A DNA stretch of 64,000 nt. Origin: Roseburia sp. 1XD42-34 (GTDB lineage: Bacteria; Bacillota; Bacilli; Bacillales; Amphibacillaceae). The notes beneath the pieces were generated by a model, which was given only the letters and a program-made list of their open reading frames with translations, had not been told where the DNA came from and did no database searches. The DNA lies in contig NZ_QWLJ01000010.1 in the NCBI RefSeq assembly GCF_009917385.1, positions 62,001 through 126,000 of the forward strand. Reading direction: 5' to 3'. The position numbers and the translations under genes were made by a program. Below, piece after piece: positions 30,833 to 39,876 of the stretch (position 1 is its first letter; each line of letters opens with the position of its first letter).

Positions 30833-31483
30833 TTGAAAATTCTTGTTGTAGGAGCAAATGGACAAGTTGGAAAACATCTCGTGAAACAAATTCAAGATAG
30901 CGGAAAGCATATGGCAAGAGCGATGATTCGTAAACAAGAGCAAGCACCATATTTTAAAGATTTAGGTGCAGAGACGGTTGTCGTTGATTTGGAAGACGAG
31001 ATAGAAGAGATTACAAATTCGGCTGAAGGTGTGGATGCTGTTGTGTTTACAGCAGGATCAGGTCCGAAGACAGGCAAAGACAAGACATTAATGGTGGACT
31101 TAGATGGTGCGGTAAAAACAATTGAAGCAACGAAAGCCGCTGGTGTGAAACGTTTTGTGATGGTGAGCTCTTTTGACACAAGCAGGGAAGCCATCCAAGC
31201 AGCCTCTTCTTCTTTTGCCCCATATGTAGTCGCAAAACATTATGCAGATGAGTGGCTAAGAAGCACTGATTTAGACTACACGATCGTTCATCCAGGATTA
31301 TTAACGAACCAACCAGGAACTGGAAAAGTGAATGCTGCAACGAAAGTGGAACGAGGAGAAATTCCACGCGAAGACGTAGCTGGTGTTATTTATGGTTGCT
31401 TAGAAAACGATACAACCATTGGGAAAGAATTTCAAATCGTTGCAGGTAAATCAGAAATTAAACAAGCATTATACAAGTTATAA
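30833..31483 (+). CDS. NAD(P)-binding Rossmann-fold protein (YhfK-like, NmrA/SDR-a family)
   Basis: 216-aa protein of the atypical SDR family. N-terminal dinucleotide site VVGANGQVGKHLV (GxxGxxG), VVFTAGSGPKTGKDKT, VSSFDTS and the YVAKHYADEWL segment with the Tyr-x-x-x-Lys pair of SDR enzymes; C-terminal PGLLTNQPGTGKV. TTG start at 30833 chosen after AGGGTG; matches the length of B. subtilis YhfK (214 aa). Substrate unknown. Confidence 0.87.
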   Translation: MKILVVGANGQVGKHLVKQIQDSGKHMARAMIRKQEQAPYFKDLGAETVVVDLEDEIEEITNSAEGVDAVVFTAGSGPKTGKDKTLMVDLDGAVKTIEATKAAGVKRFVMVSSFDTSREAIQAASSSFAPYVVAKHYADEWLRSTDLDYTIVHPGLLTNQPGTGKVNAATKVERGEIPREDVAGVIYGCLENDTTIGKEFQIVAGKSEIKQALYKL

Positions 31484-31533
31484 GTGAACTCTCAATCAGT
31501 AAAGGATCGTACCTACTGATTAAGGGTCACTTT
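31482..31533 (+). terminator. Long hairpin after the YhfK-like gene
   Basis: AAGTGAACTCTCAATCAGTA and TACTGATTAAGGGTCACTT pair along nearly their whole length, with AT-rich sequence after. A second small hairpin ACATTTTC/GAAAATGT is at 31743-31761 followed by a T run at about 31768. Confidence 0.7.
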
Positions 31534-31879
31534 ATTATATTCCATGCTTTTATCCTAAAACTTGATGCCGTAATAACCTTGTTTCGAAAGATCAAGGAGA
31601 TACAAAGAGGCCTAATTGAATAGGTTACACCTAGTTGGACAGATACATTAAGGTCATATAAAGTGAACTTTCAATTAGGAGGGGTTTTTGAAAATAACCT
31701 TTAAAAAGAAAAAACTTTTGTATATCACACTTCCGGCGATCAACATTTTCTTTGAAAATGTCAGATGTTTTTTTCATCTAACTTATTGGTAGTGTATTCC
31801 TTCGAATGATAACACTTACATTTGTGGGGATGAATTATTTAACCTAAAGGAAAATAGGTTGATGCAAAATTAAAACTGG

Positions 31880-31908
31880 TTGACAAGTAAATTTTTATTC
31901 ACTATAAT
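31880..31908 (+). promoter_or_regulatory. Consensus sigma-A promoter of tyrS
   Basis: TTGACA (31880-31885), 17-nt spacer, TATAAT (31903-31908): perfect hexamers. Drives the T-box leader and tyrS. Confidence 0.9.
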
Positions 31909-31914
31909 ATCCTT

Positions 31915-32177
31915 AACATTATATTAGAAATACGTTGAAGGAGCCTAGTAGCGAGGTTGTCACTGTTCATTTAGAAAGCTAGGGGTTGATGCGACCTAGT
32001 ACAAACAAACTTGTGAATTACACTCTGGAGTATCTTAGGTAATGCTAAGCGGATTAGCAAACGATATGATTGCTGAGAGAGGTATTAATAGATATAAAAT
32101 AACTTGCTATTAATACAATTTGGGTGGTAACACGGTTAGAATCGTCCCTATGTCTATATTAGACATAGGGCGTTTTT
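31915..32177 (+). ncRNA. T-box riboswitch leader of tyrS
   Basis: A 260-nt leader that senses uncharged tRNA(Tyr). Visible: a stem I region with GAAGGAGCCTAGTAGCGAGG; a TAC tyrosine triplet (in GAATTACACTCTGG) as candidate specifier; the T-box AATTTGGGTGGTAACACG (about 32117-32134), whose GGTGG pairs with the tRNA acceptor end; and the terminator CCCTATGTC (32147-32155) / GACATAGGG (32162-32170) with a T run. Uncharged tRNA should favour antitermination and tyrS expression. Confidence 0.93.
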
Positions 32178-32226
32178 TATTTTTTCCAAGCTTATATAGG
32201 AACTACAATAAAAGGAGTCGGAAAGC

Positions 32227-33483
32227 ATGAATCTTATCGATGAGTTAGAATGGCGAGGAGCCATAAACCAACAAACAGATGCTGAAGGATTACGCGAATT
32301 AATCGAAGAGAAAAAGATTTCCTTGTACTGCGGTGTTGACCCTACTGGTGACAGTATGCATATTGGTCACTTAATTCCGTTTATCATGATGAAACGTTTT
32401 CAATTACATGGTCATCAGCCAATTATTTTAATTGGAGGAGCAACGGGTACAATCGGTGACCCAAGTGGACGGCAAACGGAACGTCAATTACAAACATTAG
32501 AGCAAGTACAGAATAATGTCGATAAGTTAACAGCGCAAATGAAGAAGTTATTCTTTGCTGACAATAGCGAAGTTAAAATAGTTAATAACTACGAATGGAC
32601 ACATAACTTAAGTATTTTAGACTTCTTACGTGACTACGGTAAAAATTTTAGTGTTAATAGTATGTTGGCAAAAGATATTGTAGCAAGTCGATTGGATAGT
32701 GGTATATCATTCACTGAGTTCTCTTACCAAATTTTACAATCTATTGATTTTCTTCATTTATTTAGAGAAGAAAATGTACAATTACAAATTGGTGGTAGCG
32801 ATCAGTGGGGAAATATTACAAGTGGATTAGACTTAATACGTAAAAAAGAAGGGCAGCAAGCGAAAGCATTTGGATTAACCATTCCACTATTATTAAAAGC
32901 AGATGGTACAAAATTTGGTAAAACTGCAGGTGGGGCAATTTGGTTAGATGCAGAACAAACGACGCCATATGAATTTTACCAGTTTTGGGTTAATACAGAT
33001 GATAAAGATGTTATAAAATATTTAAAATTCTTTACGTTTTTAACTAAAGATGAGATTGATCAATTAGAAGTTAAAGTAAAAACAGAACCTCACAAACGTG
33101 AAGCACAAAAAGTGCTGGCAAAAGAAATGACTAAATTTGTTCATGGCGAGAATGCTTTGAATCAAGCGTTAAAAATTACGAAAGCACTATTTAGCGGGGA
33201 TATTAAATCACTAACAGCAGATGAAATTGAACAAGGCTTTAAAGAGATGCCTACTTTTCAAGCTAAAAAGGAAACCAAAAATATCGTGGAATGGTTAGTT
33301 GATTTAGGTATTGAGCCATCTAAACGTCAGGCAAGAGAAGATATTAACAACGGGGCTATTTCCATGAATGGCGAACGAGTAAATGATGTTAATATGGATG
33401 TAACAGCGGACAACTCATTTGATGGAAGATTTATTATTATTCGTAAAGGGAAGAAAAATTACAGCTTAGTGAAATTAAGTTAA
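32227..33483 (+). CDS. tyrS: Tyrosyl-tRNA synthetase
   Basis: 418-aa class I aminoacyl-tRNA synthetase. HIGH motif at residues 45-48 (DSMHIGHL), tyrosine-binding GGSDQWGNI, a KMSKS-type loop KFGKT (about residues 231-235), and a C-terminal S4 RNA-binding domain (EPSKRQAREDINNGAISMNGE). ATG 32227 after AAAGGAGTCGG. TyrS1-type length as in B. subtilis TyrS. Controlled by the T-box leader. Confidence 0.97.
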   Translation: MNLIDELEWRGAINQQTDAEGLRELIEEKKISLYCGVDPTGDSMHIGHLIPFIMMKRFQLHGHQPIILIGGATGTIGDPSGRQTERQLQTLEQVQNNVDKLTAQMKKLFFADNSEVKIVNNYEWTHNLSILDFLRDYGKNFSVNSMLAKDIVASRLDSGISFTEFSYQILQSIDFLHLFREENVQLQIGGSDQWGNITSGLDLIRKKEGQQAKAFGLTIPLLLKADGTKFGKTAGGAIWLDAEQTTPYEFYQFWVNTDDKDVIKYLKFFTFLTKDEIDQLEVKVKTEPHKREAQKVLAKEMTKFVHGENALNQALKITKALFSGDIKSLTADEIEQGFKEMPTFQAKKETKNIVEWLVDLGIEPSKRQAREDINNGAISMNGERVNDVNMDVTADNSFDGRFIIIRKGKKNYSLVKLS

Positions 33484-33698
33484 TTCAACATGCGTGGATG
33501 AAAGTTCATTTCACATGGAAGGTGCTATAAACCTTTTCAAAAGTGAAAAATGAATACAAACACTTTAAATGGGAAATAACATCACCGAAATGCTTGATTG
33601 TTTAAATTTAGTCCATCCCCTAGCTATACGGAACGCTAAGTAGGAGTTAAAGGGAATTTGTACGTATTAAAGTATTACTTTATAAATAGTTGAAGAGC

Positions 33699-33741
33699 AA
33701 ACATCTTCCCTAAATCTAATAAGATTCTAGGGAGGATGTTT
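33699..33741. terminator. 14-bp hairpin downstream of tyrS
   Basis: AAACATCTTCCCTA (33699-33712) pairs with TAGGGAGGATGTTT (33728-33741), one wobble. T run is short (TTTCT). It is 215 nt after tyrS; the interval 33484-33698 shows no gene. Confidence 0.6.
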
Positions 33742-33759
33742 CTATATAATCTGTATAGG

Positions 33760-33844
33760 GAACGATAAAATGAGGTGCTTCTGGATAACGAAATAACCGA
33801 CTAACCACGTCCGAGTCCATCGTCCAGCAACTAGGCGACTTCAT
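33760..33844 (+). repeat. Dispersed intergenic repeat, family 1, 5' part only
   Basis: GATAAAATGAGGTGCTTCTGG ... CAGCAACTAGGCGACTTCATG, then unrelated sequence. The 3' half is missing. 33845-34168 holds no supported gene. Confidence 0.8.
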
Positions 33845-34168
33845 GTTTTTATCCGTGTTTGGAATCCTCACTTGTTTTTTTAAAGCTATGTCGTATTCAT
33901 TTCTCTTCTATATCCCTGTCTGTGACTTTCTTTTGTTCACTTTTTCACTAAAATCTAAATAAATATGTGAACTGTCGGCTTGTGTAGTTGGAGGTGAAAT
34001 ATAGCCGTCAGTATAGTCTAGTGTTTTCTGTCCATCCGTTTTTCTCCACTAACTACTGTTATTTGAATTAAAAAACAAAACTGTGCAAATAATATTCCCT
34101 ATTACCTTGTAAAGCGATGTACTATGTGTTACATTGTATTTGAATATTATATGAAAAGGGGTGTGAGT

Positions 34169-34531
34169 ATGGATAAAGAGATCATGAAAGGGAGCATTGA
34201 TATTTTACTTTTATCGCTCTTACGTCATCGTGATATGTATGGTTACGAGATGGTCAAGGCGTTAAAGAAAAACAGTAATGAACTTTATAGCATGAGTGAG
34301 GGAACGTTGTATCCTGCTTTAAAGCGATTAGAAAAGAAAGGCTGGCTTCAATCCTACTGGGGAAACTCTGAAAATGGAGGCAGACGGAAATATTATCAAA
34401 TGACGCAGGAAGGGCAGAGCGAGTTAGATAAAAAATTACAAGAATGGAATCAAATCAGCCATTTAATTAAAGTATGTTCGGAGGAATGGAGTTGGAGCCA
34501 AAAGTCGAAGCTTACATTCATAAGCTTGTAA
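34169..34531 (+). CDS. PadR-family transcriptional regulator
   Basis: 120-aa winged-helix repressor-type protein: MKGSIDILLLSLLRHRDMYGYEMVKAL, then SMSEGTLYPALKRLEKKGWL (recognition helix) and the beta-wing GGRRKYYQMTQEG. ATG 34169 with AAAAGGGGTG upstream. It overlaps the next gene by about 40 nt, so the PadR and membrane proteins are translated together; such PadR genes usually control the adjoining membrane protein gene. Confidence 0.9.
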   Translation: MDKEIMKGSIDILLLSLLRHRDMYGYEMVKALKKNSNELYSMSEGTLYPALKRLEKKGWLQSYWGNSENGGRRKYYQMTQEGQSELDKKLQEWNQISHLIKVCSEEWSWSQKSKLTFISL

Positions 34532-35262
34532 GTCAGTTACATTGTGGTAAAGAAGAAAAAAAAGACATCATCGATGAAGTAGAAGATCATCTAAATTTGT
34601 TGATACAAGAATATAAAGAAGCAGGGTTTACAAACGAAGCGGCTGTGAATAAAGCATTAGAAAGTTTTGGTGAGCAAGATCACATAGCAACTGGCTTACA
34701 AACGTCTTTATCCCCCTTATATAAAGTCTTGAAAATAATGACAAGCGTTCTCTTTGGTTTGTATGCCTTTATTATATTGTTTAAGTTGCTCTTGGAGAGA
34801 ATTATTAATTTAGCGTTCACTTCTAAGCAGGGTGTTTTTTTGAATCATTATGTGGCTGTTCCAAAAAATTACAAGGGGATATTTGATTTCGCATATATTC
34901 ATCTAAATGCCAATTTTATCCCTTTTAAGACAACGCTGCATTATATGCTGGAGTCTGACTCCTATAATTTATCCGTTATTCTTCATAATACGATCGGGAA
35001 TGTGCTGCTGTTTTTGCCTTTAGGATTATTTCTGCCGCTATTATTTAAAAAGTATAGAGTATTCTCGAAAATGCTGGTGTTTGTAGCGATAGCTAGCTTA
35101 TCCATTGAACTCTTACAGCTGATTGTACAAGTTGGGCAGTTTGATATAGATGATATTATTTTAAACACCATTGGCAGCAGTATAGGTTTTTGGTGTTTCG
35201 TATTTTTACAGCGTATTAAAAATGAAATATCATCTATCCCCTCCACAACAGAAAATTTATAA
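34492..35262 (+). CDS. HAAS-type N-terminus fused to a VanZ-like membrane domain
   Basis: 256 aa from TTG 34492 (GGAGG 7 nt upstream; in-frame ATGs at 34474 and 34486 have worse spacing). Residues 1-65 form a helical cytosolic segment of the type found beside PadR regulators (KEEKKDIIDEVEDHLNLL, NKALESFGEQDHI). The rest has about five membrane spans with the VanZ signature: NFIPFKTTLHYML, NTIGNVLLFLPLGLFLPLLF, SIELLQLIVQVGQFDIDDIILNT. VanZ confers low-level teicoplanin resistance; the function of its many homologues is unknown. Confidence 0.85.
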   Translation: MEPKVEAYIHKLVSQLHCGKEEKKDIIDEVEDHLNLLIQEYKEAGFTNEAAVNKALESFGEQDHIATGLQTSLSPLYKVLKIMTSVLFGLYAFIILFKLLLERIINLAFTSKQGVFLNHYVAVPKNYKGIFDFAYIHLNANFIPFKTTLHYMLESDSYNLSVILHNTIGNVLLFLPLGLFLPLLFKKYRVFSKMLVFVAIASLSIELLQLIVQVGQFDIDDIILNTIGSSIGFWCFVFLQRIKNEISSIPSTTENL

Positions 35263-35281
35263 AGAGAAAGTGAGAAAAAAT

Positions 35282-35768
35282 ATGAGAAAAATAATAAAAG
35301 CAGGCTTAATTGCAGGGATGTGCTTTTATTTACTCGTTCTTTCTAAGCTTATCTTGTTTAAGTATCTCCCTCTTTCTGAAATTATCAGTCATTTTACATT
35401 TAGTTATGAAAGACCTTTTTGGAATGAGCATAATTTTATCCCGTTTAAAACGATCTTCTATTATTTGTTTTTAGCAGAAAATATTAATTTTACTATACGT
35501 GTTCAAAATATAGTAGGTAATGTGATTGGATTTGTTCCGTATGGTTTACTCCTTCCATTGATATCGAAAAGATTTCAAAAAGATAACCAAAGTCATGCTT
35601 GCAACGCTATGCTTAAGTTTAATGTTTGAACTGCTGCAATTCATTTTTAAATTTGGAAGCTTTGACGTAGATGATATGCTGTTGAATACACTTGGAGGAG
35701 TGCTTGGTTATTTGCCTATTAAACTATTTAAGATACTATATAGGCAAGCCAAGAACAGAGCAGTTTAG
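35282..35768 (+). pseudogene. Frameshifted second VanZ-like gene
   Basis: Starts MRKIIKAGLIAGMCF and contains NFIPFKTIFYYLFL and NIVGNVIGFVPYGLLLPLIS. The frame is lost in an A5 run near 35580 (ends at 35629). In another frame the expected C-terminus follows: LMFELLQFIFKFGSFDVDDMLLNT, then LGGVLGYLP, to TAG at 35766-35768. Removing one A rejoins them (RFQKITKVMLATL). Tandem paralogue of the preceding gene. A sequencing error cannot be excluded. Confidence 0.75.
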
Positions 35769-36210
35769 CCAAGCAATAATTCTATTTAAAGAATTTTGCC
35801 TTTGAAAAGCTAATTTGCAGCATAGAAAAACTGGTTATCGTACAATCCTTATCGAAGTATAAAAATATAAAGTAAGTATAATTTTAGCGCATGACTTCAA
35901 GTGCTGTTAGAATCCAAACTTGAAAAGGAACATATCGGTAGATTAAAGAACCTAAATATTTTTAACATATGTACACATAAATTAATATACGGACGTGAAA
36001 CGTAAAAGAGATAAAATTCCATTTACCTGCTTGTTGATTAAAATTGCAATTGTCCAGCAATTAGTTAGTCTATATGTTGTGAACCATGAGCAAACTTAAC
36101 CGAAATTATTAGATGTAAAACTTGCTGTTTTCTAAATTAGTAGTTTATGCTACGATCAATTCAGTAGCTAATATAGAAATAGATCATATTAGAAAGATGG
36201 AGGTTTGCAA
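35769..36210. other. AT-rich intergenic region
   Basis: No gene, repeat copy or clear terminator seen in this interval. Confidence 0.4.
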
Positions 36211-36570
36211 GTGATACAAGTAGAACTAACAAGATTTAAAGTGAAAGAAGGAAAATCCAAGGTTGTAGATGAATGGTTATCATTTCTAAATGAGCATATG
36301 AAGGATGTCCTAATTACATTAGCAGATGAAAAAATGTACGTTGAAACCATTTTTAGAGAAACGCTTAATGGAAATGAGTATCTATATTGGTACTCTGTAC
36401 AGGGACAAGGCGGACAAGATGTAGAAGAATCCGAAAACTGGATAGACAAAAAACACTTGCAATATTGGCATGAATGCATAGATCCTAATTTTAGGCCCAT
36501 AGATCTTAGTACAGAAGTTGTGATGATACCTGAAAAGCTGAGACAAGCCATGGAAGCTTTTAACAAGTAA
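36211..36570 (+). CDS. DUF6176-like small protein, 119 aa
   Basis: GTG start at 36211 (MIQVELTRFKVKEGK) with GGAGG 7 nt upstream. Soluble protein with a ferredoxin-like/antibiotic monooxygenase-like feel: VDEWLSFLNEHMKDVLITL, EKMYVETIFRE, EYLYWYSVQGQGG, and a WHECIDP stretch. I believe it belongs to the DUF6176 family; function unknown. Appears to be a single gene. Confidence 0.65.
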   Translation: MIQVELTRFKVKEGKSKVVDEWLSFLNEHMKDVLITLADEKMYVETIFRETLNGNEYLYWYSVQGQGGQDVEESENWIDKKHLQYWHECIDPNFRPIDLSTEVVMIPEKLRQAMEAFNK

Positions 36571-36878
36571 AATAAGCTGAAAGTAAATCGGACTTGCTTG
36601 GTAGAGAGAATGGACTTGATGGATAAACGTAACTAAGGGTTTGGTTCATAGCAATAATGGTGACGCGTGAAAACCAATATTTGTAACTGAACCTTTTATA
36701 TTTGGCATGAGACTACAAATTTTAAATAACCACTTGATGTTTTTTATATTCAATCTACTATGTAAAGGAATTACATATTTAGGCTGACGATAATGCATTT
36801 AGGTGTCATAGACAAAAGGAGATAACTTTCTTTGATATCGACGCTTGAACGCGAACGCAAATAAAAGGAGTGTTGTTT
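36571..36878. other. Intergenic region with no feature seen
   Basis: No gene or repeat found; the ribosome binding site of the next gene is at 36864-36870. Confidence 0.4.
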
Positions 36879-37079
36879 ATGCAAACATGGGAATATGCAG
36901 TAGAAACTTGGACATTAGGGATTACCTCTGCCGATCGAGAAGAACTCGAGGACAAATTAAATGAGTATGGTAAGCAAGGCTGGGAATTAGTAAATATTAT
37001 TCCTCAAGTTGGAGAGGGCTCTAGTGGTAGGATTAGTGTGAACTTCAATCAAATTGTGTTTAAACGAAAAGTAGATTAG
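36879..37079 (+). CDS. DUF4177-family small protein, 66 aa
   Basis: ATG 36879 with AAAAGGAG 8 nt upstream (a GTG at 36870 overlaps that site). Pattern typical of DUF4177: MQTWEYAVETW at the start, LEDKLNEYGKQGWELVNIIP, and a C-terminal IVFKRK strand. Cytosolic, function unknown. A MazG-like gene follows 82 nt later. Confidence 0.8.
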   Translation: MQTWEYAVETWTLGITSADREELEDKLNEYGKQGWELVNIIPQVGEGSSGRISVNFNQIVFKRKVD

Positions 37080-37161
37080 CCTGTTTTCCCTTGGAGCTAG
37101 TTTATCAAAATAGATTTTGAAGGTCATTAAAACTTGTAGCTAGACAAGAAGGTGGGTAAAA

Positions 37162-37479
37162 ATGGATGTAACTGAATTTCAGCAGTGGGTAAAGCAGTAT
37201 TATAAAACCAGAGGATGGTCGGATTTAGATATTTTCATTCGGATAGGCTTTTTAGCTGAAGAAACAGGTGAAGTAGCTAGAGCAATAAGAGCTCTTGAAA
37301 TAGGGAGAAACCGACCAGATGAAGCGGAAAGTACTTTTGAAGAAAATAAACAAGCGTTAACCGAAGAACTTGGAGATGTACTAGGCAATGTCATTGTCAT
37401 TGCCAATAAATACGACATTTCTTTGAAAGAAGTGTTTCAATTACATAAAAGCAAGCTGGCAGAGCGCTATTCAGAATAA
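37162..37479 (+). CDS. MazG-like nucleotide pyrophosphohydrolase
   Basis: 105-aa all-alpha NTP-PPase of the MazG-like family, which hydrolyses nucleoside triphosphates to monophosphate and pyrophosphate (housecleaning). Metal-binding helix pair visible: FLAEETGEVARAI (ExxE) and LTEELGDVLGNVIVIAN (ExxD). ATG 37162 after AAGGTGG. Substrate unknown. Confidence 0.87.
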   Translation: MDVTEFQQWVKQYYKTRGWSDLDIFIRIGFLAEETGEVARAIRALEIGRNRPDEAESTFEENKQALTEELGDVLGNVIVIANKYDISLKEVFQLHKSKLAERYSE

Positions 37480-37670
37480 ATATTGGAAAGGCAGTTAATG
37501 CTTTAATGCCTGAACCGCTTTTTCTTTTTGTCAGCTCCCGCTTAAAGCTTTTATTTTCCCGAATCGTTTCATCACATACGCTATGGGAAGCTCCCATTCT
37601 AAAAACCTCCATTCAAAGCTTTTCTTTTTAGAATCACGAGTTTAGAAAAGTATTGTCCAAAATGTATGAA

Positions 37671-37711
37671 AGCCCCTCACCCTCTAACCTCAGGTAAGAA
37701 GATGAGGGGCT
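37671..37711. terminator. Bidirectional terminator-like hairpin
   Basis: AGCCCCTCA (37671-37679) with TGAGGGGCT (37703-37711). 190 nt after the MazG-like gene. 37712-37845 shows no feature. Confidence 0.65.
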
Positions 37712-37845
37712 GCTGTTGTATTAAACTTTTTAAAAATAACCAAAGCTCATAATCTCTTAAATATGGCTGCGATCTTTGACCATGTTTGTAAGCGTGGTTT
37801 GCATACACAAAAATCATCCATTATGAACACTTTCATCTTTACAAA

Positions 37846-38016
37846 TTAAGGTAAAATAGCAAACGAACGAACCGAAAATCCGGAAGCGTTTTTTGCTTTT
37901 GGAGCAATATTACAAATGACTGCACCTGTTGCTGGTAGCTTATCTAAATTGGCAAGTAACTCTATTTGGTAGCTATCTTCACTAAGTACGTAATACTCTG
38001 CTATAATTGGTAAAAG
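37846..38016 (-). pseudogene. C-terminal fragment of a cyclase/arylformamidase-like protein
   Basis: Minus-strand frame ending at TAA (37846-37848) reads LPIIAEYYVLSED, LLANLDKLPATGAVICNIAP, KAKNASGFSVRSFAILP. The NLDKLPATG pattern is that of the end of the metal-dependent cyclase family (kynurenine formamidase-like). No start codon or N-terminal part remains. Confidence 0.55.
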
Positions 38017-38027
38017 AATCATAGATT

Positions 38028-38205
38028 ATATGGAACTGATACGCATTTGCATAGTGTTGCAGCAAACGATACGTCCCTCCGTATATATTCTTCAGAAACG
38101 ATCAATTCATCACCAGCCTGGAAAAGGGACAGCTCCAATTGGATGGCTGCCATACCTGAACTACAAGCGTAGCCTTTATCGCCAGCTTCCAAGAATGAGA
38201 TAAGG
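38028..38205 (-). pseudogene. Fragment of a PLP-dependent Cys/Met metabolism enzyme
   Basis: Minus strand: LEAGDKGYACSSGMAAIQ, LSLFQAGDELIVSE, then a frameshift to IYGGTYRLLQHYANAYQFH. This is the cofactor-domain segment (SSGMAA, IYGGTYRL) of cystathionine gamma-synthase/beta-lyase enzymes. Both ends are missing. Joined to the cyclase fragment, it marks a decayed minus-strand region. 38206-38465 shows no gene. Confidence 0.7.
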
Positions 38206-38465
38206 AAATGAAAAAGCGATATAGAAGTTCCTAATTACAGAGCAAATTAAATACCCAAATTCTGATTGCCAATTATCCCAAACTGGTACGAAGTATTCAT
38301 TTACTTAGTATACATGAAATCATCATTTTTCATGTTGTGCCACATATAGCAGCTGGATGAAAGGCTTTATTTGCTAACATGTAGCTAATTGGAATCATGT
38401 TAATCGGTGAGAAAAATTTCACGCTCGCGGATTAGTAGGGTTGTTATATAATTGCCTTTTTAAGT

Positions 38466-39362
38466 CTACATATTTTCCAACAGTCGTTTAGCGATTTTTT
38501 GATAATCATTCCGATCAATTCCCGGTGCAAATTCTTCTGGAAGATCATCTAGATTTGGAATTGGTGCTCCCTTTGGTGCTCCTTCCTTCACGATCAGTTT
38601 TCCCCCATTTTCTGGATTTTCTCCTTTCCAAATTTGCCGAATGTCTACATAATCTCCGACGTCGTTCCATGTGTATAATACATTTGCTAAGCCTTGCTCC
38701 TCAAATTTTCGTGCATGATCAAATTTGGTATTAGAGAGATCAGGGACTGGAATCAGTTTTTTCACTTCAACACCTGTAGCGATTTCTAGAGCTTTGGCAT
38801 AGGCCAAAATATGAGTACCACCGCGGACTAGTAAATATCCAATCATTTCTCTTGCTGTTTCATGCTCCGTCATTTCATATACACGCATTTTATGTGTACG
38901 AGCCCCAATTTCAAGAAAGAAATTATGCAATAAATCAAGCACGAGGTTGCCACTGCTGAAGACATTATCTCCTGTCCAAGCGCGACCCATGGAATCACCT
39001 GCAAGTGCTGTTTGTGCCGTAGCGATGAATTGATAAGTATTTCGACTATCTTTCCCTGTTCGTAATGGAGTCACATCTGGGTCTCCTGTATAAAAGGTGT
39101 TTCCTCTTGAGAGTAGATTTATGGTGTTTGAAACAAGTTCCACGTGCCCGAATTCTTCAGCTGTTATACTGGCAACGAGGTCGTAAAATGGTTTGAGCTT
39201 ATCCTTTTGTCGGAAATTAAAGGATTGAAACATATAGTTATTCAATGTCGACATTTCCCCGAATTTCCCACCTAATAACTCTTGAACTGCCGCTGCTGCA
39301 TTGGGATCTCCGTGTTCGGGTATAGGTAATTCAATTAACATGCGGTTTTCACGCTTAAACAT
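38466..39362 (-). CDS. Manganese catalase family protein
   Basis: 298-aa ferritin-like dimanganese catalase, which dismutates hydrogen peroxide without haem. Ligand-bearing helices are visible: KFGEMSTLNNYMFQS, SITAEEFGHVELV (ExxH), LEIGARTHKMRVYEMTEHETAREM and a later GGTHILAYA (ExxH-type pair). ATG with AAGGAGG upstream. Related to B. subtilis YdbD and the spore coat catalase CotJC. The small DUF2642 gene precedes it by 14 nt in the same direction, so the pair is probably an operon. Confidence 0.9.
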   Translation of the reverse strand: MFKRENRMLIELPIPEHGDPNAAAAVQELLGGKFGEMSTLNNYMFQSFNFRQKDKLKPFYDLVASITAEEFGHVELVSNTINLLSRGNTFYTGDPDVTPLRTGKDSRNTYQFIATAQTALAGDSMGRAWTGDNVFSSGNLVLDLLHNFFLEIGARTHKMRVYEMTEHETAREMIGYLLVRGGTHILAYAKALEIATGVEVKKLIPVPDLSNTKFDHARKFEEQGLANVLYTWNDVGDYVDIRQIWKGENPENGGKLIVKEGAPKGAPIPNLDDLPEEFAPGIDRNDYQKIAKRLLENM

Positions 39363-39376
39363 GGTAAGCCTCCTTT

Positions 39377-39595
39377 TTAGCTTTTAGGAATGACCCAAAC
39401 AATTTGTTGCGTACGAATGTAGAACGAAGAACCACCTGATTCCATTACAATATGATCTGGCATAACGGTTTTTAGACTTCCTGTAACAGTTCCTTGGGTG
39501 GTTTGTACACTAAGCATTGATCCGACGATCGATTGTAATGTTTGGTAAACATAGGGATCAAAAGCACTCGTAAATGCTGGCGTCTGTGCATTCAT
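39377..39595 (-). CDS. DUF2642 small protein, possibly spore-associated
   Basis: 72 aa. Start at ATG 39595 (MNAQTPAF), preceded by AAGGAGGAG; an upstream in-frame ATG lacks a site. DUF2642 pattern: LQSIVGSMLSVQTTQGTVTGSLKTVMPDHIVME and SFYIRTQQIVWVIP. Several DUF2642 proteins in Bacilli are spore coat or spore-related (YuzF-like), which would suit an adjacent Mn-catalase; that link is inference. Confidence 0.8.
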   Translation of the reverse strand: MNAQTPAFTSAFDPYVYQTLQSIVGSMLSVQTTQGTVTGSLKTVMPDHIVMESGGSSFYIRTQQIVWVIPKS

Positions 39596-39831
39596 TTTTT
39601 TCTCCTCCTTAAAAAGCATCACTACAACTAAGCTATGACATTATAAGGTAGGTTATTCTTGGGACAAGCAGAAAATCAGCTAGGTCGTTCGTTTTTAACC
39701 AAGCTCGAGAATAAAGGGGAATCATTTCACGATTAGGATGATCTTATTGTAAAGAGAGTAAATAGTAGGAATAATATGTCAGTGATTCTGAACCAATCAT
39801 TTTTCGCTATTTCCATTAATAATGACAATAG

Positions 39832-39874
39832 ACCCAAAACAAGAAACAGTTTTCTCCCGCCTCTTGTTTTGGGT
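39832..39874. terminator. 13-bp hairpin after the lysR gene
   Basis: ACCCAAAACAAGA (39832-39844) with TCTTGTTTTGGGT (39862-39874). It lies just beyond the stop of the minus-strand lysR gene and has a T run on the + side only. 39596-39831 shows no gene. Confidence 0.7.
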
Positions 39875-39876
39875 TT

